A stretch of 64,000 bases of DNA, from NCBI GenBank assembly GCA_013398015.1, contig VZRR01003269.1, positions 62,227-126,226 of the forward strand, read 5' to 3'. The stretch comes from Oreocharis arfaki. Lineage: Eukaryota > Chordata > Aves > Passeriformes > Paramythiidae. Position 1 is the first letter of the stretch; every line of letters starts with the position of its first letter. This document shows, in pieces, positions 9,604-22,300 of this stretch. A model generated the notes under the pieces. It was not told the DNA's origin. It did no database searches and worked only from the letters and a program-made list of their open reading frames with translations. Made by a program: the position numbers and the translations under genes.

Positions 9604-10245
9604 TGTATTTCATCATCAAACAGAGTATTATATACATGTTTGTTTATCATACATTAGTTTGGCCTTTGTTGATCCATCAGCTACCAGAGATGGCAAGGTG
9701 AGGAACCTTTCAGAGGTGACCTCAGACGCGTTTCTGTTTCTCAGTTTGGATTTAAGTATCAAACCCACTTGCAAAGCTCTTTATAAATCAGACACAAATA
9801 GTTTTGATGCATTTGAAGGAAATAAATTTCACAGCAGTACTTTCTTTGTAATAGGGAAATTGCAGTATTCTAAGGAAAGAAAATATTATTCCTAAGGTAA
9901 TGTACTTAAAATTAATAATAATAATAATAATAGTAATAATAATAATATGATGATGATAATGCCAGGATGACACCTTGTACAGTACAAATCTTTCACTGTA
10001 ATGTTCAGACTTCAAATAATTGCAAAAAAGGGCAAGATATCACCAGAAGTACTGGACTCACTGGAAAAAAAAAATTTTGTGTTTGCTTTTTTTCCTATCC
10101 CATTAAGTCAAGTTCTACTTTCCTTTTCCATACTCCAAGGGATGTAAGTGCAACTCACTTGGCACCTCTGTGGATTTAACAGAGGAGAATTGAGAGCAGA
10201 ATGAGACCAAATACCTGTATAAGTACTGACAATTTTATATAGCAA
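9604..10245 (-). other. CHRNB4: CHRNB4 3' UTR (putative)
   Basis: This AT-rich stretch lies between the CHRNB4 stop codon and the first canonical polyadenylation hexamer. It includes the trinucleotide repeat at 9911-9960. The extent is inferred from the hexamer alone. Confidence 0.4.
9911..9960. repeat. (AAT)n microsatellite grading into (ATG)n
   Basis: About eleven AAT units, interrupted once by AGT, are followed by three ATG units. If the CHRNB4 3' UTR extends to 9598, the repeat would be transcribed as (ATT)n within it. Slippage variation between individuals is likely. Confidence 0.9.
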
Positions 10246-10386
10246 CTAAGGGTTTATGGCAGCAGTGTGGTTTTGAAAAAGTGGTTGCAAAAATAATCCA
10301 ACAGTCCCCAGGACACAAACAAGGACAAATATCCAGAGAAACAGCCTGTCCACTACCATGGCAACATACTTCCAATCTTCAATGAC
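10246..10386 (-). CDS. CHRNB4: CHRNB4 coding exon 6 (M4 and C-terminus)
   Basis: The 141-nt coding exon encodes VIEDWKYVAMVVDRLFLWIF, then VLVCVLGTVGLFLQPLFQ and the tail NHTAAINP, ending in TAG. EDWKYVAMVVDRLFLW is the signature start of neuronal nicotinic M4. This exon is too short to stand out as an open frame and was located by this signature. The C-terminus after M4 is shorter than in human beta-4. Confidence 0.96.
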   Translation of the reverse strand, partial: VIEDWKYVAMVVDRLFLWIFVLVCVLGTVGLFLQPLFQNHTAAINP

Positions 10387-13300
10387 CTGGAAGAAAAAGC
10401 CAATTAAAGATATTAGCAATTTGTCGTATTCTTTTGGTCTTCCTTGTGCTAATGCTGCATTTTTGTTTATGAAAATAAAAGGAAACGAATCTCCAGGTTC
10501 GGGGAATAAACTGACTTCAGGCTTGGTAAGGGGTTTTTCTCCTACAGCCCTTCTGAGCAGTGGAGAAAAATACAGTACATATTTTTTAGCTCTCTTGGAT
10601 TAATCAGATACTGAGTGTGGCTGCCTGGTGTGGTGCCAGCCCTGAAGGACCCACAGTATAATCCAATTAAGGAATTTTTTTTCTTTAATTTTAGTTTGCA
10701 AATGCTATTAATCTCAGTGGGCAAAAATAGATGGTGTTTACTGCTGTTAAACAAGGTTAGCTTCAGAGTTCTTATCAGCAGTCATCTTATTCATGGGGTT
10801 TAATGCATATTTATACTGTTGCTTTTATTAAAATCCCTTTTTGCCTTGCATGTGTGGTCAGTAAAAGTCATGGCCTTAGATTCTGTCTCAGACTGGAGTG
10901 AGTAATTGGGCTATTATTGTAAAGGGGAAATATATCAATTTTCATTTGCATCTCAGGAGTAATTTTTCCTCTCTCATTGATTCTAGCTACACATGGGATG
11001 TCCTCACATCAGTGACTTTATCATCCTTGTCAGTTGAATCATGTCTGATATTAGAATATTACATATTTTTCCTTCAGTGCACGCTTTTAATTCCCACCAC
11101 TGCTGATGGGAATTGAATGCTTCTGCAGCCAGACCATATAAATGTACATGAACAGCTGTTATCAGACCGTTGTGATGAGGGAAGGAAGCAGAGAATAAAG
11201 TTACAAATGTAGAAAAATGATGTGTAATATCAGAGGACCGTATGTGAAAAGCAGTAAGTAGATTTTGAATATATAAAATGCTCTTGGAAATTGTTCTTAC
11301 TATCAAGTGAAAGCTTTGTAGATCCTTTAGTGTGCAACACATTCTTACAGGAATTTCTGAGCTATTAGAAGACCTTTTCCTGCACTATGAAGTTGGCTTC
11401 TGTTCAGTCAGCTTCAATGTTTACAAGATCATGTCTAATGTTAATAGCTGAACTTCTTTATTTATATTGACAGTAATTTCAGTTAATAGAAAACATGAAC
11501 TACTCAGCAGCATGCTCCTCTAGGGACTTCTGCAAGATCAGAAACCAGACTTTATTTAATCTGCTTGGTTGAGGGAGGGGAAGCACAACAGGAATAGAGA
11601 GCCTGGAGTTCTCTGCTGGGGTCGGGGTTAGAGAGAGGACAATGGTAGGTATGAGGGTGATTTTTCCCAACTGTGGCTGCTTGTCTAAAAAAAAAAACCT
11701 GTGACCCACCTGAGTTTTCTGAGCATTACTCACAGAGTGTTTATGTCAGCTCTGTTGTGCTCGCTAGTGGCCTGTGAGTAGGGTGGGAGAATGGAGCAGC
11801 AGCAGCACTGCTTAAATAAAGTACTTCTCCTAACCAGTAAGGAATCTGGTTCAACACAAATGAAAGAAATTTCAGCTCTGCCAAGGTTTTTAATCCTACC
11901 CATTGTGGTTGCCATATACAGACAGGTGTCTTAGCCCAGAAGGGGTTTGGAAAGGCCTTCTACCAATTTTACTAAATCCTCCTGTTGTGCTCCGTTAGGT
12001 AAATAAATGCTTGAGCTGCAGGTACATTGTTTCTGGTTAACTTGGCCTCGCCATGGGTCGAATCACAGTCTTACTGATTCACAGTGGTGAAAAATATTCT
12101 ATTTCTAACCTGGAACTGAATATTGTTTTCTTCCCCTGCCAATCACCACTTGAATGTGATAACAAAGCTTTTTAGAATGTTTCATGGCTTACTGGGCAAT
12201 CAGCAAACTCTTTTTGTAGAAATAGCCATGTTATTTATCAGGAGAGTATTTACAGTTACCAAATTGCTGTTCATTAAGTTCTTTTAATGGCATAAATTAT
12301 TTCCTCTTATGAGCTATATCTAGAATCTCTCTAAAAACTTGACAATAGTTCAAATATGCTTTCTGAGGAACAGTACAGAGGAGGACAGGAGATGAAGTTT
12401 GGAAGGACAGGGATTTCTCATTTTTACTTACACTCTGGTCGTTGTCATCGCTTTTCATGTGCTCTGCTATAAAACTGACTCCATCAATTGCTTCTTGCAC
12501 TTCAGGAGAAAATTTCGCACCTGTTCTTAGCCTAAAATCTCGATGACTGCTGACATTGTCAAGTGTCTCAGAGACTTTCACATCATATCTTTTGGCAGAA
12601 GCTGTATTCAAGAAATAGGTAGAGTTCTTGTAGAAGTCAGATGGCTCCATACAAGGATTCTCTGCTTTTGTCTTTTTGCAGTTGCACGGCTTCTGCCGTG
12701 GAGAATTATTTTCTGGGCGCTTCATGAACAGATAGGCTGGGAGTCTTTCAAGGAAAACCAGCTTTACCCAGGGAGGCATAGTGTGAGTGCTTGGAGACCT
12801 GTGGTGGACATTGAGCACACAGACACTGGTAACTATTGAGAAGGTCACCAGCACCATTGTAAACATGAGATACTTCCCAATCAGTGGAACATCTAGAGAT
12901 GTTGGAGGGACAATTTTGGAGATCAGCAGCAAGAACACAGTCAAGGCAAGCAACACAGATATGCATAAGGTCATTTTTTCACCGCAGTCTGAAGGCAAAT
13001 AGAATACCAGGATGGCTAAGGATGTAATTAGCACACAGGGAATTATAAGATTGATGGTATAAAATAGTGGTTTCCTTTTAATAATGAAATCGTATGTCAC
13101 ATCGACATAATTGGGGTCCAAAGGATTTACAGTCCTTCTTCCTGGGAGTGCTACGATGTCCCACTCTCCACTGGGTGTGAAGTCGTCCATGCTTGCCATG
13201 GAAGTCTTAAGCACCATATCAATTTCTGTGTGGTCATATGTCCAGGATCGGAACTTCAGTGTGCAGTTTTGTTGGTCAAATGGGAAATGCTTCACCTCAA

Positions 13301-16300
13301 TCTTGCAGGCACTCTTGTAAATGGCTGGTGGCAACCAGAGAATGCTTCCATTGTTCTTTACAATGGCATTTGTGTACAGCGAGACTTCGTACGTGCCATC
13401 CGCGCTGAGGAGAGAAGAGAAAGGAGAGAAGGTGATAAAATAGTAGGAGGAAAAATATAGTTGAAAACAGAAAAGGTTTGACATTCTTGGTCTTGTGGGC
13501 CTCAGTTGTTCCAAGAATCAAAGTTTAGTAGTATTTTTATTTTGAAATCCATGTTGTAGGGAGCTATAACTTGATAGGGAGATCAATGTATGCATTTCTC
13601 CCAATCAGAGAGTTGATTTTTGGTCCAATACTTACAAAAAAAATTATAAAATTATTATTGAATACCAAATACACACCTCTGTTTCATCCAAAGAAATCAA
13701 TGTGTTTTGTAAATGTTTGCTCAAGTAATTAAAGCTTACTACATCTCTGAAGGCTGAGCAAGAATGACATCAACCTATGTGAAAATGGAGGTACCTTTGA
13801 TCTGGAGCACAGCCACTGCTAAGAATACAGAACAACACTCCTAAATGACTTGGACAAGGAAATAAGGATGAGCAGCATTAGTTAGAAATGCAGACAGAGT
13901 GTGGGCAGAGGAAATGTAATTATATGGGTTATAATTTACTGCGTCACTCCAGTTAATGTTTACTTATTACAAAACCAGAACAGACAAGCCACAGCGTTCT
14001 TAGTGCCCACGAATAATCTCGGCTTTGTATCTCTTCCAACTGCTGAACGTCCACCAGAGGAGTCTGCTATGTTGTGTTGGGCCCTTTAACTCAGGGAGAA
14101 GATCATTATTAATCAATAGTATCTTCTCCTGCCCAATATTCTGGGCAAACAAGGTAGGGCTGTTCAAGCCAGTAAGTATCCTGAGGTAGTACTCTCATCT
14201 GTTGACAAGACGTCATGAAAATAGAGTTATTTCAGTGCTAAGGGTGGTTTTTTCCAAGCAGGGAAATTCTACAAATATCTAGGGCTTGGCACATGTGTCT
14301 GAATCAGTTAGGTTTGGCTCAGGATAGGGCTCACCTGGGTGAAGCAATGAGTCCCTGGCACTGAGCTGAGACCTTTGTAGCTAATTCATGCAGACAGTGA
14401 AACAACCAGATGCCGAAGTGAGTGGCTACAGCCACTAATAGGGGTTGTTAGTTCATTGCCAATAAAATAGCTATTTTTTGAGAAATGAATTGTATCTTTG
14501 TTCTCACATATCTGTACTCCCTGAGTTAGTTTTGCCATCGTTCCATATCATGTGCTGGGCAGACCCCTGGGCTGGGAATATGTGGGTTCTGCTGCTGGCT
14601 GCCCTGTCTCAGTTGTGGGAAGAGGCTGGGCTGCAGTCTCAGAGCCACAGACAGAGCTGTGGGCATGGGGATGTGCTCTGTGTTTTCCTGAGCACCTTGA
14701 GCTGACTGATGCCTATGAAACTCTGCTCCAGCAGCAGTAAGTTACATGGAGCTGCCCTTTAGCTAAAATTTAATTGAAGCTTTGTACTAATGTAGAAATC
14801 CAATATGGTGAGGCTTGTTCCTGTGCATTTAAGAAACCTTTTGAAACTATTTCCTTCTATTCTTACAAACCATTAAATGGTATCACTTGGCCAGTAGCAA
14901 AAAGAAGCAGAGGGCAGAGGCACAATTTACCAGAACAAGCTTTGAGCAGGCAGGGTGTATCCTAATCCACTGGCTGAATTATTTTGAGACTAATACACTA
15001 GTTTTAAAGGTTCATCAAATCTGATTTGCAGTAGTAGGATTCCAAGGACTTAACTCAGTTATATATAAACTTCCCGAGTTTCCCATCTGTATATATTCAT
15101 AAATCATCATGTGTTCATGAATTCATTGGTTTTCAAAGTATCATAAAAGTATAAATTTTGATTATTTTTCAAAAAAACCCCGAATTTATCATCCAGTTCA
15201 ATGTTTTGCTAGAGACTTAAACCAAAGCAAAACAAAATTGTCAGTTTGCTGTTTGTTTGAAAGAGGAACTGAAGTATGATCTGTCAACAAGTTTTTATTT
15301 TTCTCAGTACTATAAAGCAACATGGTCAAGTGTTGACAGATTTCTTATGTATTCATATAATGGATTTTTTCAATGCATTATGAAAATAGAATATAATTTG
15401 GTTTTCTGCATGAATATGAACTCTTGGAGTTATGGTATGTGTGAACTTTATAACAGATTTCTGTCCTGGGGTCCGTGGTAGAAAAAGGGGTGGGGGAAGA
15501 AGGAGCGAAAACTGTATCTCAGACCCTAAGGTGTCTGATAGGATTCCAGATGTCTTCTTGCAACTGCACTTATACCTACAATTTATTCTTTCTATACAGT
15601 CTATTTTCATATAAATCTGTCTCAGTTGTGAGCTTTGTCATGGATCCTCTGCTGTAACTGTTCACACTGCAGGCATCTTCCAGCTCTACCGGAATTTCTT
15701 TAACCAGAGCACTGATTCTACTAAAATTATCTTTGAGCCCAGTAGCCCAGTCAGATATACTTGATACTATCTAAAATTTACTAAAAAAAATTTACTATCT
15801 TAAAGTTACTAAATTCAGTTTTAAAATTTTACCAGATCTATTTCATTGTTTCTGGTGCTTGTTCCTTGGTTAAGAGTTTGTTCATTGTCTGCGTAAACTA
15901 CACCAGTTTTACTTACTTATTGTAAAGCACAATGTCTGGCAACCAGATGTGTTTTGCAGGTATTCTCAGCTTATCTATTCCTTCATAGTCAGAGGGCTTC
16001 CAAGCCAGCCGATAATCAATCCACTCCTAAGAGAAGAATTGTACAGTGGTGATGGGAGTGTCCTGACCAGCACTAACAAAACAATCATTTGCTGGAGTGA
16101 AAGCAGTCGCATTTGTGGTTTGCGAGAGCCATTTCTCTGGGGGTTTGTTACCTGGTTCAGCCAGACATTCGTAGTCATGATCTGCTCCCGTTCGTTCTGC
16201 AGGGGAAAACAGAGACAAAAATTGGCTTCTAAAATGTTTCATTGTATTGCAGTAATAAGATTTATTCAGTGGGTTTTTGAGCATGATTTTGTCTGCTGTA

Positions 16301-19300
16301 GTTCAAGACAGACAATTTCTCTGAGGTAAGATGGCCAGTCCTGTACACATACTGATGATTAATAGTAATACCACAAGTGTAGAATTCCAAATGCCTTTTA
16401 ACAAGAACAGTTATGGCAGAGAGTGCGTGTGGTTATTGCCAGGCTTGGTTTCCTCCCCCCACCCCACTTCTCCACTTTGATTTGAAACAGAAGGGACATT
16501 TGACCATCAGGGAGGCCTGCAGGAGGTTGTGTGAGGTTGGTGTAAGGTTTGCCATGTAATCTCTCAGTGGCAGGCTCTGCTTCATAAGCTGCTGTCTTTG
16601 GACAGCAGTCCAGAAGAGAAACCTCCCTGCAGAAGATCTGTCAGGAGCATTTCTGCAGGAAAATGAGTTAATTCTCTGATCCCGAATATGCTTGGGATTG
16701 TTAGAGCCTATAAGATGCCTAATTTTGTGTTCTGCTTGGAGAGGGATAGGGGCTGAGCTGTGCTATTCTTGATCTTTGCCCATTCATCCACCTTGTTTAG
16801 GTTGTTGGTCACTGGGGCCTCTGGAGCAAGACATCTCCCTCTTTATGCCCAAAATCTGCAGTCGGGGGGACACTGCTCATGGTGGTAGTGCAGCATGTAG
16901 GGAGGCATGTCTGTGTCCAGGTGGAGTTGCCCAGAAGAGAGAGAGCACTTGAACTAGAATCATCTGCTATCCATGGCATTAAATCCTGTATGTATATGTA
17001 TATTACACCCATGTGTATCTATATATATAATATCCAGTCTGCACGTGTGTATGAAACCTCAGCTCTTTGTACAGTTTCCCTTTTGTTCCATCAGAGTCTC
17101 TCTCATTTCCTCTTGAATTTTAGAACATAAATTCTCTATGTCTCCAAAAGTTTGCAGCAGTCTGGTCGCTGGCCCTTGCACAAAGTCTGACAGAGAGGCA
17201 GTCATCTGTATCTTCTTTGTCATCCAGGGAGAGAGAGCAGAGTTGAAAGCCCCAGTTCAGAAAATTGTTCCCACTTCTGTGCTGGCTCTTGTTGGCACTG
17301 CAGTTAATGTTAACCTCTCCTAGCAATGATGTGTTTATACCTCGGAATAACTGTCAAACACATGCTAACCTTGTGGGTGAAAATGTCTTTCAGACCCATT
17401 GAAGTAATTTTTATTGAATATGAGGAGTTCTTACATGAGGATTGTTTTAACCATGTTAACCTATTCCGGCCAGAACTAATGTGTGTTTTTCTTTACAACA
17501 TTCCACTGTTCTTTGTTGATATGCCTGATATGTCATGTGATTTGGATCTGGCTTTGTAGCTTGTTTTCAGGCCATTGAACCACTTCAGAAGAAAATGGAT
17601 TAGCGTTCCACTGATGGTGGATGCTGTGCACGTTGCTGGTGTGCACAGTCCAGGATAGGTCCTGACCTGAGGTAACTTCCAGTAGCTGTACTGAAATCAG
17701 TGGAATGATTTTGAATTTTAGCTAGATGAAATTTTATTGGATGAAGATCTGGTCCTTCCCTTCAATGCTTAGGCATAGACTGATTACTCTGTTGTAGCTC
17801 CATTGTGAGGTATAAAACCAGTAAATTGCATGTATGGGCTCTCCCTATTAATAGTATTACACAAATGAGAAACAAACAGAAACGTAGCAGTACCAATATC
17901 ACTTTTACCTAGAGTGCTGTGCAGGTAGTATTGAATTTAAAGGCATAGCCTGATTTGAACTTACCACACTGATGAGCTGTGCCAGAGAAACCTGCAGTTC
18001 TATAGATACCAACTGGGAGGAGTTGACAGCTGGTCGAATTAACTTATTGTATCTGTCAGGACTCAGTAGGTGATTCATTAGTTTCTCTTCAGCATCTGCT
18101 GCCATGCTTCCTGTAAAGCATCACAAAACATGATTATGGAAGGGAGACTAAAGTGACATGATGTAGGGATCACAGAATATCTGTGCATCAGATCATCTTT
18201 GGGTAGTAATGACAGCTTTTGATTTTCTAAAGGCTGTAGGCTTGTGTGAACAGGAGGATATGATGCTTGCACCAATATCTGCTCTGCTGAAGTTGACTGT
18301 CTTTCACAGAGCACAGATCAGAGCAGATCAATCAGAACCCTTTGGGGGTTTTTTACAATAAAATGTGAAACTCAAATTGATAGATACTTTTAAGATTACA
18401 CTCAGAAATAGAAACTGGGAGCAAACCACCCTCTTAATAGCAGGCGAAGAATTATACTACGATCCAAAGGCAGGGGGTCCAGCTGTGACTTCTCTCTTTA
18501 GTGCTGTAGGAGACAGAGTTGCAGGTACACACACAAATTTAAAGACTCTGATTTATGCAGAGAAAACCAGGGGATAAGCTGTAGGAGTCATAAAGGATTT
18601 TTTGATGACTGGGGACTCTCTGTTAGCTAGTGATGTTTCTGTTTCAAAATTTGAAAACCTAAGGCAGTATGATAGCCTTATTTTGTGTGGAACTAACACC
18701 TGATTTGTGGACTAGCACAACTACTGTAAATCTTTGATTGCTGTCACTGGAGGCCAGTGACTACAAAATATAGTATCTACAGGTTACTATCGAACAAGCC
18801 TGAACATTCCCCATGGAGCAGCTCCTGGCACACCCCCAGGGTAGTTTATTCTGTTCTCATGTTCTTTGTGTGCTTTTTAAAGTCATCCCAGTGGACTTTT
18901 CAAACCACTATTGACCACCTGATAATACTGATGAGCAAGGTCCTGGTAACATCCTGCTAACAGAACTGACCCAGAGATATTGTGCTGTCTGTTGGGCAGT
19001 TCTGGGTTGTGATGCTGATGAAATTACAGTGTTAGTGAAAGCAGGTTCCAATGCAATTGATAGAATGATTCTTCCATAGAAAAAGACACCTAATTCAGGT
19101 CACCTAATTCAACTCTAGATATTGCAGAAATGAGGGTAGTGTCCTTACAGCATACTTGCTTCATTACTTCCCAGAGCAGTTCCACACAGTAAAAAACATT
19201 GGCCATGCAAGTATTTTAAATTTGTGGTGCATTAATTTGTTCTGGGGTTTTTTTGATGTTTTAGCATATCTATGAAATCTGGGGAAAGGCAGATATCAAA

Positions 19301-22300
19301 AGGCCAGGATCGAATAAGCAGCCAGAGTTCGTGTGCATGTCTGGAAGGTGCCAAGTTTCCTTGTGAACCGGGCTGTAAGTTGCTAGGCTGAACAAGTCTC
19401 TTGAAACTTGAAATTCTTCTGAGTCCAACTCAGGTTAAAAAAATACCCTGAGACCTTCTTGTTTCTGATCCAGTGGGAAAGTGGAGTGAGGTAAAAGGAA
19501 AGATTATCAAACAGAGATTTCACATGTAAGAACAGCTTTTACTCAAGCTCTGTGGAAAGGTAAACACCAGGCTTGATTTAATTCTTGTAAGGCCAGGAAG
19601 TGCTGTGGCCTGGTAGCCCAGTTTTTCCACAAATACTCAACTATAACATTGTTCTTCAGAATAGGCTTTTCAAATACTTTCCAAGGCATTTGGGAAAATG
19701 AATTTGGATTAATGTTTCTGTGTTTGTTGGGTCAGGTTGTTCTTTGATTCACACTTGCTTTATACCTCCGTGCAAATCATGATAAAAGCCTTATACCGTG
19801 TGATATTTTAATATTACATTTGTTCTCAATGGAAGGTGCCTAATCAAAAGCTTATCAAGCCAGAGCTGTGCTGAGTCTTGCTAAGCTTTAGATTCTAGGG
19901 TGGCTTTTTTGTGTATAGCAATCAAGGAAAAGCTAAATTTGATACTGTGAAAAAAGGGGGGCACATTCTAGGAATGAATCTTTTTGTGGTTATAAGAATA
20001 GGTTAGAAGTCCTGTGGTAGTTAAAGAGGGAATCCTGATGAAAGTTATTTTATTGTGTGGTTTGGTGGAGTTTTATGTTGGGTCTGTTTGTAGTATTTTT
20101 TCAGTAGACATTCCCACTGTTGCATATGTAAGTGACATAAGCAGATGGCTATAATTCAAATATAAAAAATTGTCAGTTGGTTTGTTTCGTTTAGTGGTCA
20201 CTGAATACTGTTAGCAAAGATGGTAAGTTCTTGTTTAAATTGTTAACTATGTTTTCACTGCATTTCTGCCTTTGTCTGTGAATATTCCAGAACGGAGAGT
20301 ATTTGCTAAACGAGGAGTAAGAAGTCAGAACTGCAGAATATTTGCAGAAAGCTAATTCTGGATTTGTAATTAGTTTTTACTCTGAAAGCCACATTTAGCA
20401 ATCACAGACGTCTGGTCTGCAAATCGAAACGTACTGTGGGGTCTGCATGTCTGATGAGAAGAGCTCAGATTTCCAAGTACTGACTTCTAGTAAACTTTAT
20501 GAAGATTAATGACAAGCCATGACTTTAATTAAGAAAAGTATTTATTCAACAATGAATCGCTTTGAGAAATTATTACCTGTTCTTAGGTAAGGCATTCCTT
20601 CACTAGGGATAATCCTTTAAAAAATTGCCGTTCCATGCCAGCCTTTGTAACAATCAGAAATAAAGCTCGAAGGGGTTACTCTGTCACCTCACTCAGAAGT
20701 GTGTATCACACACCACTAGATGTCAGCCCTGCACTGCCTTAAAACTTGTTAAACCCAATCTCTCTGTAAATACTGGGGGAAAATGAGTGATTCTTGTATA
20801 ATTTTCATAGTCTACTTTCCATTAGCAATCTGCATATAAACCAGATGGCACCTAATGAGAACAAAATTACCAGGCATCCAGTTTCATCTTTATGTGCATT
20901 GTGTGTCAGTCACCAGGCCTTTGAAACATCTCTTTTTCCTCTCAGGGTTGGAAGAAATGAAGTGCAGTTTCTCCCACAAACTGGTTTTTTTTCCAAATAG
21001 CAGTGATCACCAGAGATGTTGCAGAGGGCAGACTGATGCTTTTAGACAAATGATTTTTACAACAATGATCAAGCAGTCCTAATTTGGGGGTGGAGTATTT
21101 TTGTGTACTGAAAGCAGTAATAAATAAAGCCCATGGGGTGGATCCTGAGCTGGGGAAATTATTTTAGCTTCATTGAACACGCTACCCATCTGCTCTGTGA
21201 CAAGGAGAGCAATTGCCACATAACTTGCAGTACACATTCCTCAGTAAGTTTGTTTTCTCTGTGGGAGTATGAGCATTAAAAAAAAAGATGCTTCCAATTT
21301 CACAGCAGAAGAAACTAAACCACAGATTTCCCCTGTGGAGACTTTCCTTTTTACATAGTCTAATTTAAATACATAAAATGAAATAACTAGACATGCTGCC
21401 TTATGCTGTTTGTTTTCAGTGTAATGACAAATATGATGGAGTGATTTCCACAGAAAAGAATAAGGAGCAATGCTGAGAGATACAGGCAAGTTCACTGTTA
21501 TCACTGCCTCCATTTCGAAATTTAACATAAGGCATATTTCCTGTGTTTCCCTTAATTCAGTTTTTGTAGTAAGTGTTGAAATAGTATTTATTTAGAAGTA
21601 ACATTGTAGCATGTGTTATCATTTTAGTTCTTTACTCTCTCACGAATAAGTGTTACTGTAATTAGTAAAGAGCAAGTGAGAAGCAGCAATGAAACAGTCC
21701 CGTTATCTTCTCTGAAATTACTCCATGATGTTGTTACTTCTCAACATTCTCTCAAGGAAAAAGATTTTCATAACCTCTTAGAACAACACACACTGATTTG
21801 GAATGCTTATTGTTCCGATGGAACTAGCAGTGAATTTACTGTATTTTAAAGGCTTTTAATTTTTACATTGCAATTAATGCAAATAAAAAAGGAAATACTC
21901 AGGGGTTTAGAAGTGTATAATTAAAAAATTTAAAGTGGGCCATCACCCTTCTTTTGTTACAAAGCAGATGTTTTCTAAAGTTGCCTTTCAGAGACTGAAG
22001 AAACAAAACAAGTGTGAGATGAATAGGTAAGAATGGGAATGTGTGATCTTGTCTTGGTTCAATTTCAGCCAGTTTCTCTCAGAACACTTCAGTGGAGCCT
22101 CTCCATGGGAAGAAGCTCCCATGGTAAATGCACTATTTCATGCTGGTGTCAGGCTGTTCATGTTGGCTAAAACATATCCAAGAAATCCTGACAGACTGAA
22201 GGAAACATTCTTGAAGTACATTTGCTTTTTGTAGCATATATTTGCATATGACAACTTAATTTAAACTGTTTACATTCTAATTTGAAAAATTAGGAAGTAT

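Noticed and set aside
12297..12431. Extension of the CHRNB4 exon 5 frame past MKSDDNDQS
   Set aside because: A consensus GTAAGT donor lies exactly where the family splices, and exon 6 at 10386 restores the conserved EDWKYVAMVVDRLFLW sequence.
13405..13514. Upstream extension of the CHRNB4 exon 5 frame to an ATG at 13514
   Set aside because: This is intron read-through. The acceptor TCTCCTCAG at 13405 joins exon 4 to ADGTYEV as in all beta subunits.
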